From Marinobacter sp. SS5-14b (GTDB lineage: Bacteria; Pseudomonadota; Gammaproteobacteria; Pseudomonadales; Oleiphilaceae), in contig NZ_JASSVM010000005.1 in NCBI RefSeq assembly GCF_030541005.1, positions 62,001-126,000 of the forward strand: a stretch of DNA of 64,000 nt. Reading direction: 5' to 3'. Numbering within the stretch: the stretch's first letter is position 1; each line of letters starts with the position of its first letter. Below the pieces are notes generated by a model. The model ran no database searches. It saw only the letters and a program-made list of their open reading frames with translations, and had not been told where the DNA came from. Shown one piece after another: positions 9,770-18,663 of the stretch. The position numbers and the translations under genes are program-made.

Positions 9770-10423
9770 ATGCGCGACAAGTACAAATATATCGGCCCCG
9801 CCTACGACTTTCTGAGCAACCTCTACAGCGGCAAAAACATTCACCACTGCAAAACTGCCATGCTGGACGTAGAAACCGTCAAGCCCGGTGATCGCGTCCT
9901 GTTTGCCGGCGTAGGCCACGGCCGCGATGCCATACGGGCTGCTGAACTGGGCGCCGATGTCACTGTCGTCGATCTGTCTGAAACCATGCTTCGCAAGTTC
10001 GCCGATGCACAGCAGGCCGAAGCACCGCACCTTACTATCCGTCGCATTCACAGTGACATCATGAAGATGGATGAGTTCGAGCAGTACGACATGGTCGTCG
10101 CCAACTTTTTCCTGAATGTGTTCGATGAAGACATGATGGTAAAAGTACTGGAGCACCTGATCAGCCTGGGCAAAGCCAACGCCAAAGTCGTGGTTGGAGA
10201 TTTCTGCTACCCCACGGGCAACATCCTGTCCCGGGCCTTCAAAAAGCTCTACTGGTACATGGCGGTGTTCATCTTCTGGCTGTTCGCCAACAACGCCTTC
10301 CACAAAATCTACAACTACCCGGAACACATGCAGCGCCTGGGCCTTCAGGTCACTGAGAAGAAGCATTTCAAACTGCTCAACATGGATTGCTACTGGTCCA
10401 TTCTTGGCCAAAAACAAGCCTGA
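9770..10423 (+). CDS. class I SAM-dependent methyltransferase
   Basis: 217 residues with a Rossmann methyltransferase fold. SAM motif I is VLFAGVGHGR (43-52), where the usual acidic residue-rich GxGxG is varied; VTVVDLSETML is motif II and DMVVANFFLNVF motif IV. A hydrophobic patch YWYMAVFIFWLFA (161-173) suggests contact with membrane or a lipid substrate. The substrate is unknown. It is followed 46 bp later by a DUF2156 protein on the same strand, so the two probably form an operon. It could be a phospholipid, quinone or small-metabolite methyltransferase; it does not match UbiE or UbiG closely. Confidence 0.8.
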   Translation: MRDKYKYIGPAYDFLSNLYSGKNIHHCKTAMLDVETVKPGDRVLFAGVGHGRDAIRAAELGADVTVVDLSETMLRKFADAQQAEAPHLTIRRIHSDIMKMDEFEQYDMVVANFFLNVFDEDMMVKVLEHLISLGKANAKVVVGDFCYPTGNILSRAFKKLYWYMAVFIFWLFANNAFHKIYNYPEHMQRLGLQVTEKKHFKLLNMDCYWSILGQKQA

Positions 10424-10469
10424 ACGCCCACAACCAGCACAATAACAACAGGTTACCGGGAGCTTCATC

Positions 10470-11477
10470 ATGTCAGACCAGATTCTCGCACTCGATGGCA
10501 TCAGAGACATTGCCGATGGCCAGTTTTCCTTCAGTGAGCGCGTGGGGTACCTGAAGAAATACGGGGTTCACTCCCAGTCTTTCTCCACTCTGCAGCCAGG
10601 CATGCAATACTTTGACGTGCCAGGTGTTGGCTACATCGCCTACATGCGCAAATGGGGCGGCACTTTCGTTCTTTCAGATCCGGTCAGCGCACCAGAGCAC
10701 TTCCCGGTCATTCTCGAGCGTTTTCATGAGAAGTTTCCGAATGCCTGTTACATCCAGGTATCCAAGCCGGTTGTCGATTTTCTGCACCTGCGCTTTGGGC
10801 TCTTCGGCACCCAGTTCGGCAGCGAGTCCCGCATTGATCTGCGCAAGTGGTCGCTGACCGGCAAAAAGAAACAAATTCTGCGCACCGCACTGAACCAGGC
10901 CGAGAAGAGCGGCATTACGGTTATGGAGCGGTTCAGTGACGACCACACCCGGGAAATTTCGGAAGCCTGGATTCGCACCCGTAAATGCAAGAGCAACGAA
11001 ATCCGCTTTCTGATACGTCCGATGGAAATGGACTATCGGGAAAATGAGCGGCATTTCTATGCTTACCAGGATGGCAAGGCGGTGGGCTTTATCTACTTCG
11101 ACCCCGTCTACCGCAATAATGAGATCGTCAGCTACGTTCCCAATATTTCACGGGCCAATGCCGATTTCCGCCAGGGTATTTTTTACACCCTGATGGCACA
11201 TGCCATGCAGGTATTCAAAGAGGAAGGTGTACCCTTCCTGGATCTTGGCCTGATCCCTCTGTCTCTGGACAAGGCCACAGAGCACCAGGAAAGCCGGCTG
11301 CTGAAAAAGCTGCTGCACGGCATCTATGAAAAAGGAAACTTCCTGTATAACTTCAAAGGACTGGAATTTACCAAGTCGCGATTCCGGGGCGATGATTTCA
11401 AAACCTACTGCTGCCACAAGCGCGCTATTCCCGCCCTGGAGTTTCTCGCTATGTTCAAACTGACCCGGCTACTCTGA
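10470..11477 (+). CDS. DUF2156 / LPG synthase C-terminal-like protein
   Basis: 335-residue soluble protein resembling the tandem-GNAT catalytic part of phosphatidylglycerol lysyltransferases (DUF2156), but with none of the N-terminal flippase membrane segments. Recognisable features are KKYGVHSQSFSTLQPGMQYF near the N-terminus, the RTRK-containing central part, and the conserved FLDLGLIPLS and FKGLEFTKSRF stretches. The ATG has GGGAG upstream. The role could be aminoacyl transfer to a lipid or a small molecule; this is inference from fold only. Its 3' end overlaps the convergent murI by 9 bp. Confidence 0.75.
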   Translation: MSDQILALDGIRDIADGQFSFSERVGYLKKYGVHSQSFSTLQPGMQYFDVPGVGYIAYMRKWGGTFVLSDPVSAPEHFPVILERFHEKFPNACYIQVSKPVVDFLHLRFGLFGTQFGSESRIDLRKWSLTGKKKQILRTALNQAEKSGITVMERFSDDHTREISEAWIRTRKCKSNEIRFLIRPMEMDYRENERHFYAYQDGKAVGFIYFDPVYRNNEIVSYVPNISRANADFRQGIFYTLMAHAMQVFKEEGVPFLDLGLIPLSLDKATEHQESRLLKKLLHGIYEKGNFLYNFKGLEFTKSRFRGDDFKTYCCHKRAIPALEFLAMFKLTRLL

Positions 11478-12299
11478 GCCGGGCCAGTTACCCTCCACTA
11501 CTGCCACCGGGATCCCCATTTCAGCCATAAACACGTCAATTCCTTCGGGGGCCGGGCCACTAAAGCAGGCTCTCGCTACCACCTTCTTCGGCTGTCCCGG
11601 TGGCGTTTCCGCTGCCGACAGGGCTCCCGCCTGCTCCAGCCAGTATGCCACCCGCCGGGCTATGGCTTCTCCGGACTCCACCCAGAACCTGACATTCGGA
11701 AGACTCCTGCGCAGCCAGGGCAGCAATAACGGATAATGGGTGCAACCGAGCACTACCGTGTCCACTCCGGAGTGGCGCAATGGCGCCATGGCCTCGTCCA
11801 GCCTGGCCTGCGGTGGCTCCGAACCGCTTACCAGCGCTTCAGCCCAACACACCAGGCCGGGATGCCCGACCCGGGTAACCTCGCAATCCACGGCGAACTC
11901 CCGGATCAACTCATCCAGATAGGGCCGTCTGACGGTGGCTGGCGTTGCCAGCAAACCAATCTGTCGATTGTGGGAGCAGGCCACCGCCGGCTTGATCGCA
12001 GGCACCACGCCAACCACCGGTATGTCTGTCATGGCCCGCAGATGCGGCAGTACTACGGTACTGGCGGTATTACAGGCAATGACGATGACATCGCAGGCCG
12101 ATTGTTGCAGGCACTTCGCGATTAACTGGCAGCAACGATCAATAACCACCTGCTCTGGCTTGTTGCCATAGGGAAACCCCGCGTTATCGGCCAGATAAAT
12201 CAGCTCTGCGCCGGGCAAAGCCTGATGAATGCAGGCCGCCACACTCAGGCCGCCCACACCGGAATCAAAAACCAGAACCCTCGGAGCCTGCTCTTGCAT
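11469..12299 (-). CDS. murI: glutamate racemase
   Basis: 276-residue cofactor-independent racemase producing D-glutamate for peptidoglycan. It has the N-terminal FDSGVGGLSV motif, catalytic C76 in ACNTAS and C186 in GCTHYP, the two cysteines of the two-base mechanism. It begins 2 bp after the stop of nudC and is probably co-transcribed with it; an AGGAG site lies inside the nudC 3' end. It converges on and overlaps the DUF2156 gene by 9 bp. Confidence 0.95.
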   Translation of the reverse strand: MQEQAPRVLVFDSGVGGLSVAACIHQALPGAELIYLADNAGFPYGNKPEQVVIDRCCQLIAKCLQQSACDVIVIACNTASTVVLPHLRAMTDIPVVGVVPAIKPAVACSHNRQIGLLATPATVRRPYLDELIREFAVDCEVTRVGHPGLVCWAEALVSGSEPPQARLDEAMAPLRHSGVDTVVLGCTHYPLLLPWLRRSLPNVRFWVESGEAIARRVAYWLEQAGALSAAETPPGQPKKVVARACFSGPAPEGIDVFMAEMGIPVAVVEGNWPGSE

Positions 12300-12301
12300 G
12301 G

Positions 12302-13129
12302 TCAGGATGGGCTCCTGCCGGATGCAATATCGGCTTTCATCGCGCTGATCAGGCGGCCGGCGATGGTGGTGTCAGGCGGAACCGGCGGATGCTCATCCGG
12401 GCTGAACCAGCCCGCATCGGCCAGCTCATCGTCCTGCAGAACAAGCTCACCACCCAGGTAGTCCGCAAAAAAACCAACCATCAACTGGTGGGGAAATGGC
12501 CAGGACTGAGAGCCCTGGTAACGAACATTACCAACCTCCAGTCCGGTTTCCTCTTTCACTTCACGGGCAACCGCCTGCTCCAAACTTTCACCTGGCTCAA
12601 CAAAGCCCGCAATCAGACTGTAGAAATTACGGGTCACCCGTGACGATTTGGCCAGCAGAAAACGTTCATCCCGACGAATGACCACAATCACACAGGGGGC
12701 AATTCTCGGGTACCAAGGGATGTTACAACGGCCACACCAGCGGGCGCGTTCCCGTGGATGCGCTTGAGTAGGCTCTCCGCAACGGCCGCAGTAACGATGA
12801 TCCTGCCACCACTGCCACACCTGAAACGCGGTGCTGAGAAGGTCTGCAGGCGAACCCGGCATGAGCAGCAGGGCGTCTCTGAGCGTGACGGTTTCCAAAC
12901 CCGGCAAGCCGGAATCCGGCAGTGTGGTCACATACAGCCGGCGGTCGTCCCAAGTCCCCAACGCCAGAGCTTCCGGCCGGCTGTCCCCCATCTCCGGGCC
13001 ACCCCAACGCAAAAACCAGCCATCACCGGGCTTCAGAATGTTGCTGCCTGAAAACGCCAGCACAAGGTCGCCATCCTCGGGAGCATCCTCAGCCCATCCG
13101 GGCAGCCAGTGAGCGCGGTTATCCACCAT
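12302..13129 (-). CDS. nudC: NAD(+) diphosphatase / NADH pyrophosphatase
   Basis: Nudix hydrolase of about 275 residues that cleaves NAD(H) and can remove NAD caps from RNA. It has a four-cysteine zinc site (YCGRCG ... WCGRCN), a full Nudix box (GFVEPGESLEQAVAREVKEETGLE) and the family-specific SQSWPFPHQL after it. I chose ATG 13129 (MVDNRAHWLP), preceded by AAAAGG. An in-frame TTG at 13168 would add 13 residues with no better support. It is divergent from plsB, with about 140 bp between them, and upstream of murI. Confidence 0.93.
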   Translation of the reverse strand: MVDNRAHWLPGWAEDAPEDGDLVLAFSGSNILKPGDGWFLRWGGPEMGDSRPEALALGTWDDRRLYVTTLPDSGLPGLETVTLRDALLLMPGSPADLLSTAFQVWQWWQDHRYCGRCGEPTQAHPRERARWCGRCNIPWYPRIAPCVIVVIRRDERFLLAKSSRVTRNFYSLIAGFVEPGESLEQAVAREVKEETGLEVGNVRYQGSQSWPFPHQLMVGFFADYLGGELVLQDDELADAGWFSPDEHPPVPPDTTIAGRLISAMKADIASGRSPS

Positions 13130-13270
13130 AATCGGGCCTTTTCCGAAATCGATTCGTCTTTGCCGCAATGTACCACATCACATTCGTCAGCCAGAATCGG
13201 TATACCGCTTTCCGCACCCGTGACAACCCGTTAAACTTGGCGCCTGTTTTCAGGACCGGAGTAACACCTT

Positions 13271-15742
13271 ATGCGACTTTATCAGGGCATTCGCAGCCTG
13301 ATCCTGTCCCTTTTCCGCAAGATCCTGTTTCTATGGGTCCGGACGGATGTCAGCGGCAACACCCTGGAGGCCCTCGGGCTCGATCCGGAAAAACCCGTGT
13401 GCTATGTACTGCAGTACAGCTCGCTGTCCAGTCGCCTGGTACTGGAGCAGGAGGTTATCCACGCCCGACTTCCCGGCGCCACCCCGGCCCTGCCGGTCAA
13501 GAACAGCCCTTCGCACTCGTTCTTCTTCCTCTACCGGCGCATTGGCGGGCTGTTCCGTGGCGGCCGGCACAAGCCAGTGCCCACAAGAGAGTTTCGCGAC
13601 CTCGTTCAGTTTGGCCTGGAACATCCCGAGCAGGATGTGCAGATCGTTCCGGTGTCACTGTTCTGGGGGCGTTCACCAGACAAAGAAAAATCACTGGTAA
13701 AGCTTCTGCTTTCCGACACCTGGTCTGTTGCCGGAAGGCTTCAGAAATTCCTGATCATTCTGGTTCACGGTCGCAGCACTTATGTGCAATTCAATCAGCC
13801 GCTGTCCCTGAAGCAGGTAGTCGATGAGTACCGTCACAACGAAGAAAAAGCCAAGCGTAAGCTGGCCCGCATTCTGCGCACCCATTTCCGCCGGGTACGC
13901 CAGGCGGTTCTGGGGCCAGACCTCTCCCACCGTCGCACCCTCGTTGAAGGCCTGGTGCGCACCCAGGCAGTGAAAGAAGCGATACGCGAGACCGCGGCAA
14001 AGGATGATATCCCGCCCGAGAAAGTGCGGGCCAAGGCCTACAAATACGCCGATGAAATTGTTGCCAGCATGTCCATCGTGACGATCCGGTTTCTGGAACT
14101 TGTCTTGGCCTGGCTCTGGAACCGGATCTACAACGGCATTGCCATCAACAACATCAAGGTTGCCAAGGAGGCCGCTCAGGACAACGCCGTCGTCTATGTC
14201 CCCTGCCACCGGTCCCACATCGATTACCTGTTGCTGTCCTACGTGCTCTATAAAAACGGCCTTATGCCGCCCCATATTGCCGCCGGCATCAACCTGAACA
14301 TGCCAGTGGTAGGTCCGATCCTGCGCCGGGGCGGTGCCTTCTTCATGCGCCGAAGCTTCAAGGACAACCCCCTCTATGCGACCGTGTTCAATGAATACAT
14401 GCACGTGATGTTCACCAGGGGTTATTCCGTGGAGTACTTTGTGGAAGGCGGCCGCTCACGCACCGGAAGGATGCTGCAGCCCAGGCCCGGCATGCTCGCC
14501 ATGACCGTACGCAGCTTCCTGAGAGACCATCGCAAGCCCATTGTTTTCGTTCCGGTCTACATCGGCTACGAGAAAGTGATGGAAGGCCGGTCTTATCTGG
14601 GTGAGCTGCGGGGAAAGAAAAAGCAGAAAGAAAGCATTTTCGGGCTGGCTAAAACGGTGCGTAAACTCACCAACTCATTTGGCCGAGTGGCCGTCAACTT
14701 TGGCGAGCCCATTCCGCTGGCGAAGGTGCTGGACGACGTTCATGACACCTGGCGGATCGAGGCCTACGACGCAGAATTCAGGCCAGCCTGGCTCAGTGAC
14801 GCCGTTGAAGAGCTCTCCCGGAGGGTTGCCAGCAACATCAACGCCTCTGTGGCGGTTAACCCGATTGGTATGACGGCCACCGTATTGCTGGGCACCGAAC
14901 GCATGGCAATGGATGAAGGCCAGCTGATTCGACTGATGGACAAGTTCGCAGCCATGCTTCGTGCCTTCCCCTACGCTGACACCATTACCCTACCTGAAGG
15001 AACCGGGAAAGACTGGATTGCCTACTGCGAGAACATGGGGCTGGTGAACCGCCAACCGCAAAAGCTGGGCGACATCATTTCTCTGGAAGGCTCCAATGCC
15101 ATCCTGATGACTTACTACCGCAATAACATCCAGCACCTGTTCGCTTTGCCGGCACTGGTGGTCAGCCTGTTCGAAAACAAAGCCAGCTTGCGCAGAGACA
15201 AAATCACATTTCTGGCGGGCGTGGCCTACCCCTATCTGCAGTCTGAACTTTTCCTGCGTTACACTCACGACGAGGTAGAGGCCATTATCAACCAGTGGAT
15301 TGATGTTCTGGTTGAGCAGGGGCTTCTGACAGAGCTCGATGACAACCGGCTTGGCCGGCCAGAAGAGGGAACCGAGTCCATGCTGCGAGCGCGCATTCTG
15401 TCGCGCTTCATCATTCAAACGCTCGAGCGCTATCACATCGCCCTGGGTATTCTCAGGAAATACGGCTCGGGCAAACTCACCGCCACAGAACTGGAAGAAC
15501 AGAGCACCCTGCTGGCAGAACGCATGTCGATACTGTTTGGCCTGAACGCTCCGGAATTCTTCGACAAAACTCTGTTCCGGAACTTCATTGCCAACATGCA
15601 GAAAAACGGTGTGCTGACCACCGACGAGAATGGGCTACTCTGCTACGGCGAGGGCCTGGATGACGTGGCTGAAGACGCCAGACTGGTGCTGAGCGTTGAG
15701 AAACGACAAGCCATTCAGCAGGTCACCATGCTCGACGCATGA
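13271..15742 (+). CDS. plsB: glycerol-3-phosphate 1-O-acyltransferase
   Basis: 823-residue membrane-associated acyltransferase that makes lysophosphatidic acid, the first step of phospholipid synthesis. The acyltransferase block has the HX4D motif (H313, D318 in HRSHID), followed by FFMRRSF, VEYFVEGGRSRTGR and IVFVPVYIGYEK, blocks I to IV of the family. Length matches E. coli PlsB (about 806). GGAG precedes the ATG. It is monocistronic and convergent with rsmJ. Confidence 0.96.
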   Translation: MRLYQGIRSLILSLFRKILFLWVRTDVSGNTLEALGLDPEKPVCYVLQYSSLSSRLVLEQEVIHARLPGATPALPVKNSPSHSFFFLYRRIGGLFRGGRHKPVPTREFRDLVQFGLEHPEQDVQIVPVSLFWGRSPDKEKSLVKLLLSDTWSVAGRLQKFLIILVHGRSTYVQFNQPLSLKQVVDEYRHNEEKAKRKLARILRTHFRRVRQAVLGPDLSHRRTLVEGLVRTQAVKEAIRETAAKDDIPPEKVRAKAYKYADEIVASMSIVTIRFLELVLAWLWNRIYNGIAINNIKVAKEAAQDNAVVYVPCHRSHIDYLLLSYVLYKNGLMPPHIAAGINLNMPVVGPILRRGGAFFMRRSFKDNPLYATVFNEYMHVMFTRGYSVEYFVEGGRSRTGRMLQPRPGMLAMTVRSFLRDHRKPIVFVPVYIGYEKVMEGRSYLGELRGKKKQKESIFGLAKTVRKLTNSFGRVAVNFGEPIPLAKVLDDVHDTWRIEAYDAEFRPAWLSDAVEELSRRVASNINASVAVNPIGMTATVLLGTERMAMDEGQLIRLMDKFAAMLRAFPYADTITLPEGTGKDWIAYCENMGLVNRQPQKLGDIISLEGSNAILMTYYRNNIQHLFALPALVVSLFENKASLRRDKITFLAGVAYPYLQSELFLRYTHDEVEAIINQWIDVLVEQGLLTELDDNRLGRPEEGTESMLRARILSRFIIQTLERYHIALGILRKYGSGKLTATELEEQSTLLAERMSILFGLNAPEFFDKTLFRNFIANMQKNGVLTTDENGLLCYGEGLDDVAEDARLVLSVEKRQAIQQVTMLDA

Positions 15743-15751
15743 CCCGCAAAA

Positions 15752-15782
15752 CGTTGCCGGCTTGAAGCTCAGGCCGGCAACG
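15752..15782 (-). terminator. terminator of rsmJ operon
   Basis: Perfect 10-bp stem (CGTTGCCGGC / GCCGGCAACG) with an 11-nt loop, followed on the minus strand by TTTT. One arm encodes the last codons of rsmJ and the rsmJ stop codon lies in the loop. It sits between convergent plsB and rsmJ and may serve both. Confidence 0.75.
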
Positions 15783-16593
15783 CCTTGATCGGGTAGATGT
15801 CGTAGCGGCTGCTCTTGCCCTCAACCTGCGTAGCCGGCTTCGGCCCGCTCACCGAAGGCGCTTTACGCGGGCGCTTGACCACCACCCGGTATCGGGCGCA
15901 CGCCAGCGCCGCCTCCAACAGTTGCGCTGAATTGTCATCATCGCCAACAACCTGCCGGAACACCTGCATTTCCTTTTTCACCAGGGCCGATTTGTCTCGA
16001 TGGGGAAACATCGGGTCAAGATAGATGACATCGGCCGCATCAGGCCCCGCCTGCCTCAGCCAATCCACGGAGTTGCCGGGAAGCAGTGTGATCCGATGCG
16101 CCACCGGAGCGCATTCCGTATTCAATACAGCCCTGGCCAGGCCATCAGCCAGCAAGGCATGAATCACCGGGTTGCGCTCAAACACCGTCAGCCGGCAGCC
16201 GAGGCCCGCCAGAACAAACGCATCCTGGCCCAGCCCCGCGGTGGCATCGACCACATGCAACTCGGCCCGGGTTTTCTGCAACCCAACGGCCCGGGCGATG
16301 AGCTGGCCGGTACCACCGCCGTGCTCCCGCCGATAACCCATCTTTCCCGTTACAAACTCGGCCCTGACCGGCCCCGGGGCGCCTTTGCCCGTCAACTGCA
16401 GCGCCAGGCCCTGCTCGTCCATGTAGAGCAGGACTGGATAGTCCTTAACGTATTTGGGCTGCACTGTTCCCAGCCAGGCCAAACCCAGCTCGTCCGCAAG
16501 GTTTCTGGCCGCGAAACTATCGCCCAGCGGATCACAGGCTACAGCAACGGTTTGTTCAACGGGGGGAGTGTTCGATAGGGGGGTGTCAGACAT
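15769..16593 (-). CDS. rsmJ: 16S rRNA m2G1516 methyltransferase
   Basis: 274 residues, SAM-dependent RsmJ (former YhiQ family). It has VDATAGLGQDAFVLA as SAM motif I, the acidic FERNP motif II and the family signature IYLDPMFPHR. It methylates G1516 of 16S rRNA in the small subunit. Its ATG overlaps the TGA of the upstream small gene by one base (TGATG on the minus strand), implying translational coupling. It is last in the probable operon adk-tsaB-hypothetical-rsmJ. Confidence 0.94.
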   Translation of the reverse strand: MSDTPLSNTPPVEQTVAVACDPLGDSFAARNLADELGLAWLGTVQPKYVKDYPVLLYMDEQGLALQLTGKGAPGPVRAEFVTGKMGYRREHGGGTGQLIARAVGLQKTRAELHVVDATAGLGQDAFVLAGLGCRLTVFERNPVIHALLADGLARAVLNTECAPVAHRITLLPGNSVDWLRQAGPDAADVIYLDPMFPHRDKSALVKKEMQVFRQVVGDDDNSAQLLEAALACARYRVVVKRPRKAPSVSGPKPATQVEGKSSRYDIYPIKALPA

Positions 16594-16964
16594 CAGACAA
16601 TGATATCAATGCCAGTAATGACCGAGCCATTCTCGAACTCCTGGCCGGCAGCCGCCACACCGGCAAACGCCGACAGCGCACGGCTGGCCGGGAGGGGCAA
16701 TTCGTCCGCACGAAAACGCTCAAGGCGGGCATCCTCTGCCGCACGCCGGGCCTCTATTCGACGGCCTTCTGCTGCGTCCGGTTGAGGAACCGGGGCATCA
16801 TCACGGGGCTGTTGGGGCGCCCCCAGATCACGGCGAACGGCCTCGGGGCCGGGAGCTTGCGGTGAACTTGCTGGAGCCCGGGCAACATCAGACCGATCCC
16901 TGGCCGGGCTGTTATTGCCTGCCGGAATGAATGAAGAGTTTGCCGGATTAATGCCACCGATCAT
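16593..16964 (-). CDS. hypothetical protein, proline/alanine-rich
   Basis: About 123 residues from ATG 16964 (MIGGINPANSS). I do not recognise a family. The middle is low-complexity, rich in Pro, Ala, Arg and Asp; then comes a charged helix (EARRAAEDARLERFRADE) and a C-terminal segment ending FENGSVITGIDIIV. It has no signal peptide or membrane segment. The one-base stop/start overlap with rsmJ supports its being translated. Function unknown. Confidence 0.65.
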   Translation of the reverse strand: MIGGINPANSSFIPAGNNSPARDRSDVARAPASSPQAPGPEAVRRDLGAPQQPRDDAPVPQPDAAEGRRIEARRAAEDARLERFRADELPLPASRALSAFAGVAAAGQEFENGSVITGIDIIV

Positions 16965-17047
16965 AAAGCACGACCACAAGGTTTGACTAAACAGGTTGAG
17001 GCATTATGGAAGAATCTGCGGCGTATGGAAAGCGGGGGCTATCCGGA

Positions 17048-17755
17048 CTACTCCCGGCCCGGAAGTTTCTTCCAGGTTACTTCGTCCCGGACATAGATTG
17101 GCTGCGCTTTCTCCGCGGTGACCGCCTCGCCGTGACGAAAACCGAATTCCGCCAAACGCGCAACCTGCGCGGCCCTGGGCACCAGGGTATCATCGAAAGA
17201 CTCAACAGAAGCTGCGACGGTAGCCGGCATGTCTGCTCTGAATTTCCAGCCAGGCCCGGCACCAAACCAGCTTGTCACGCCCTCATCCTGACCGGGAAGG
17301 CTGACCGACCCCGGCGGGCATACACGCTCCTCTCCCAGAAGCACCGGCAGACCCTGGCGACACTGGAACGTGGCCCAATATACCTCACCCATACGGGCAT
17401 CGAATGCAACCGCAACACCCGCGCCATCCGCCAACCGGTGATCCTCGATAACACTGAGGGCCACCGCCGCAAGCGACGATACCGGTACAACGGGCAAATT
17501 CAGTCCCCAGGCCAGGCCCTGGATAACACCGGTTGCAATACGCAGGCCGGTGAACGAGCCCGGCCCCCGGGCAAAGCCCAGAGCATCAAGATCGGAAGGG
17601 GTCAGCCCTTGCTCCGCAAGCAGTTCGCGGACCATCGGCATCAAAAGGCGGGTGTGGCCCCGAGGGGCCAATTCAAAACGCTCAGTAGTCTGACCATCCT
17701 GCCACAGAGCGGCGGAGCAGCCTTCGGAAGAGGTATCCAGTGCTAAAAGCTTCAC
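17048..17755 (-). CDS. tsaB: tRNA threonylcarbamoyladenosine biosynthesis protein TsaB
   Basis: 235 residues. It is an ASKHA-fold partner of TsaD in the TsaBDE complex that makes t6A37 on ANN-decoding tRNAs. The N-terminus LLALDTSSEGCSAAL and the motif FARGPGSFTGLRIA are diagnostic. The start is GTG at 17755 with GGGAGG about 9 nt upstream. It lies 34 bp after adk and before the small hypothetical gene, likely in one transcript. Confidence 0.94.
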   Translation of the reverse strand: MKLLALDTSSEGCSAALWQDGQTTERFELAPRGHTRLLMPMVRELLAEQGLTPSDLDALGFARGPGSFTGLRIATGVIQGLAWGLNLPVVPVSSLAAVALSVIEDHRLADGAGVAVAFDARMGEVYWATFQCRQGLPVLLGEERVCPPGSVSLPGQDEGVTSWFGAGPGWKFRADMPATVAASVESFDDTLVPRAAQVARLAEFGFRHGEAVTAEKAQPIYVRDEVTWKKLPGRE

Positions 17756-17789
17756 AGAACGGGGCCTCCCGGGCTACTCCGGTTTTCAG

Positions 17790-18566
<777 letters not shown>

Positions 18567-18663
18567 TTATACGAACTCAGCCCCTGCAGAGAAAGTCGAC
18601 CTCTGTATCATGGGCTGATTTGTGTATGTGCGGGCAAAATCGAGTGAGAAAAAACGATGTATT

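Noticed and set aside
17006..17746. Plus-strand reading frame opposite tsaB
   Set aside because: Antisense shadow of a conserved gene; arginine/proline-rich translation without family features.
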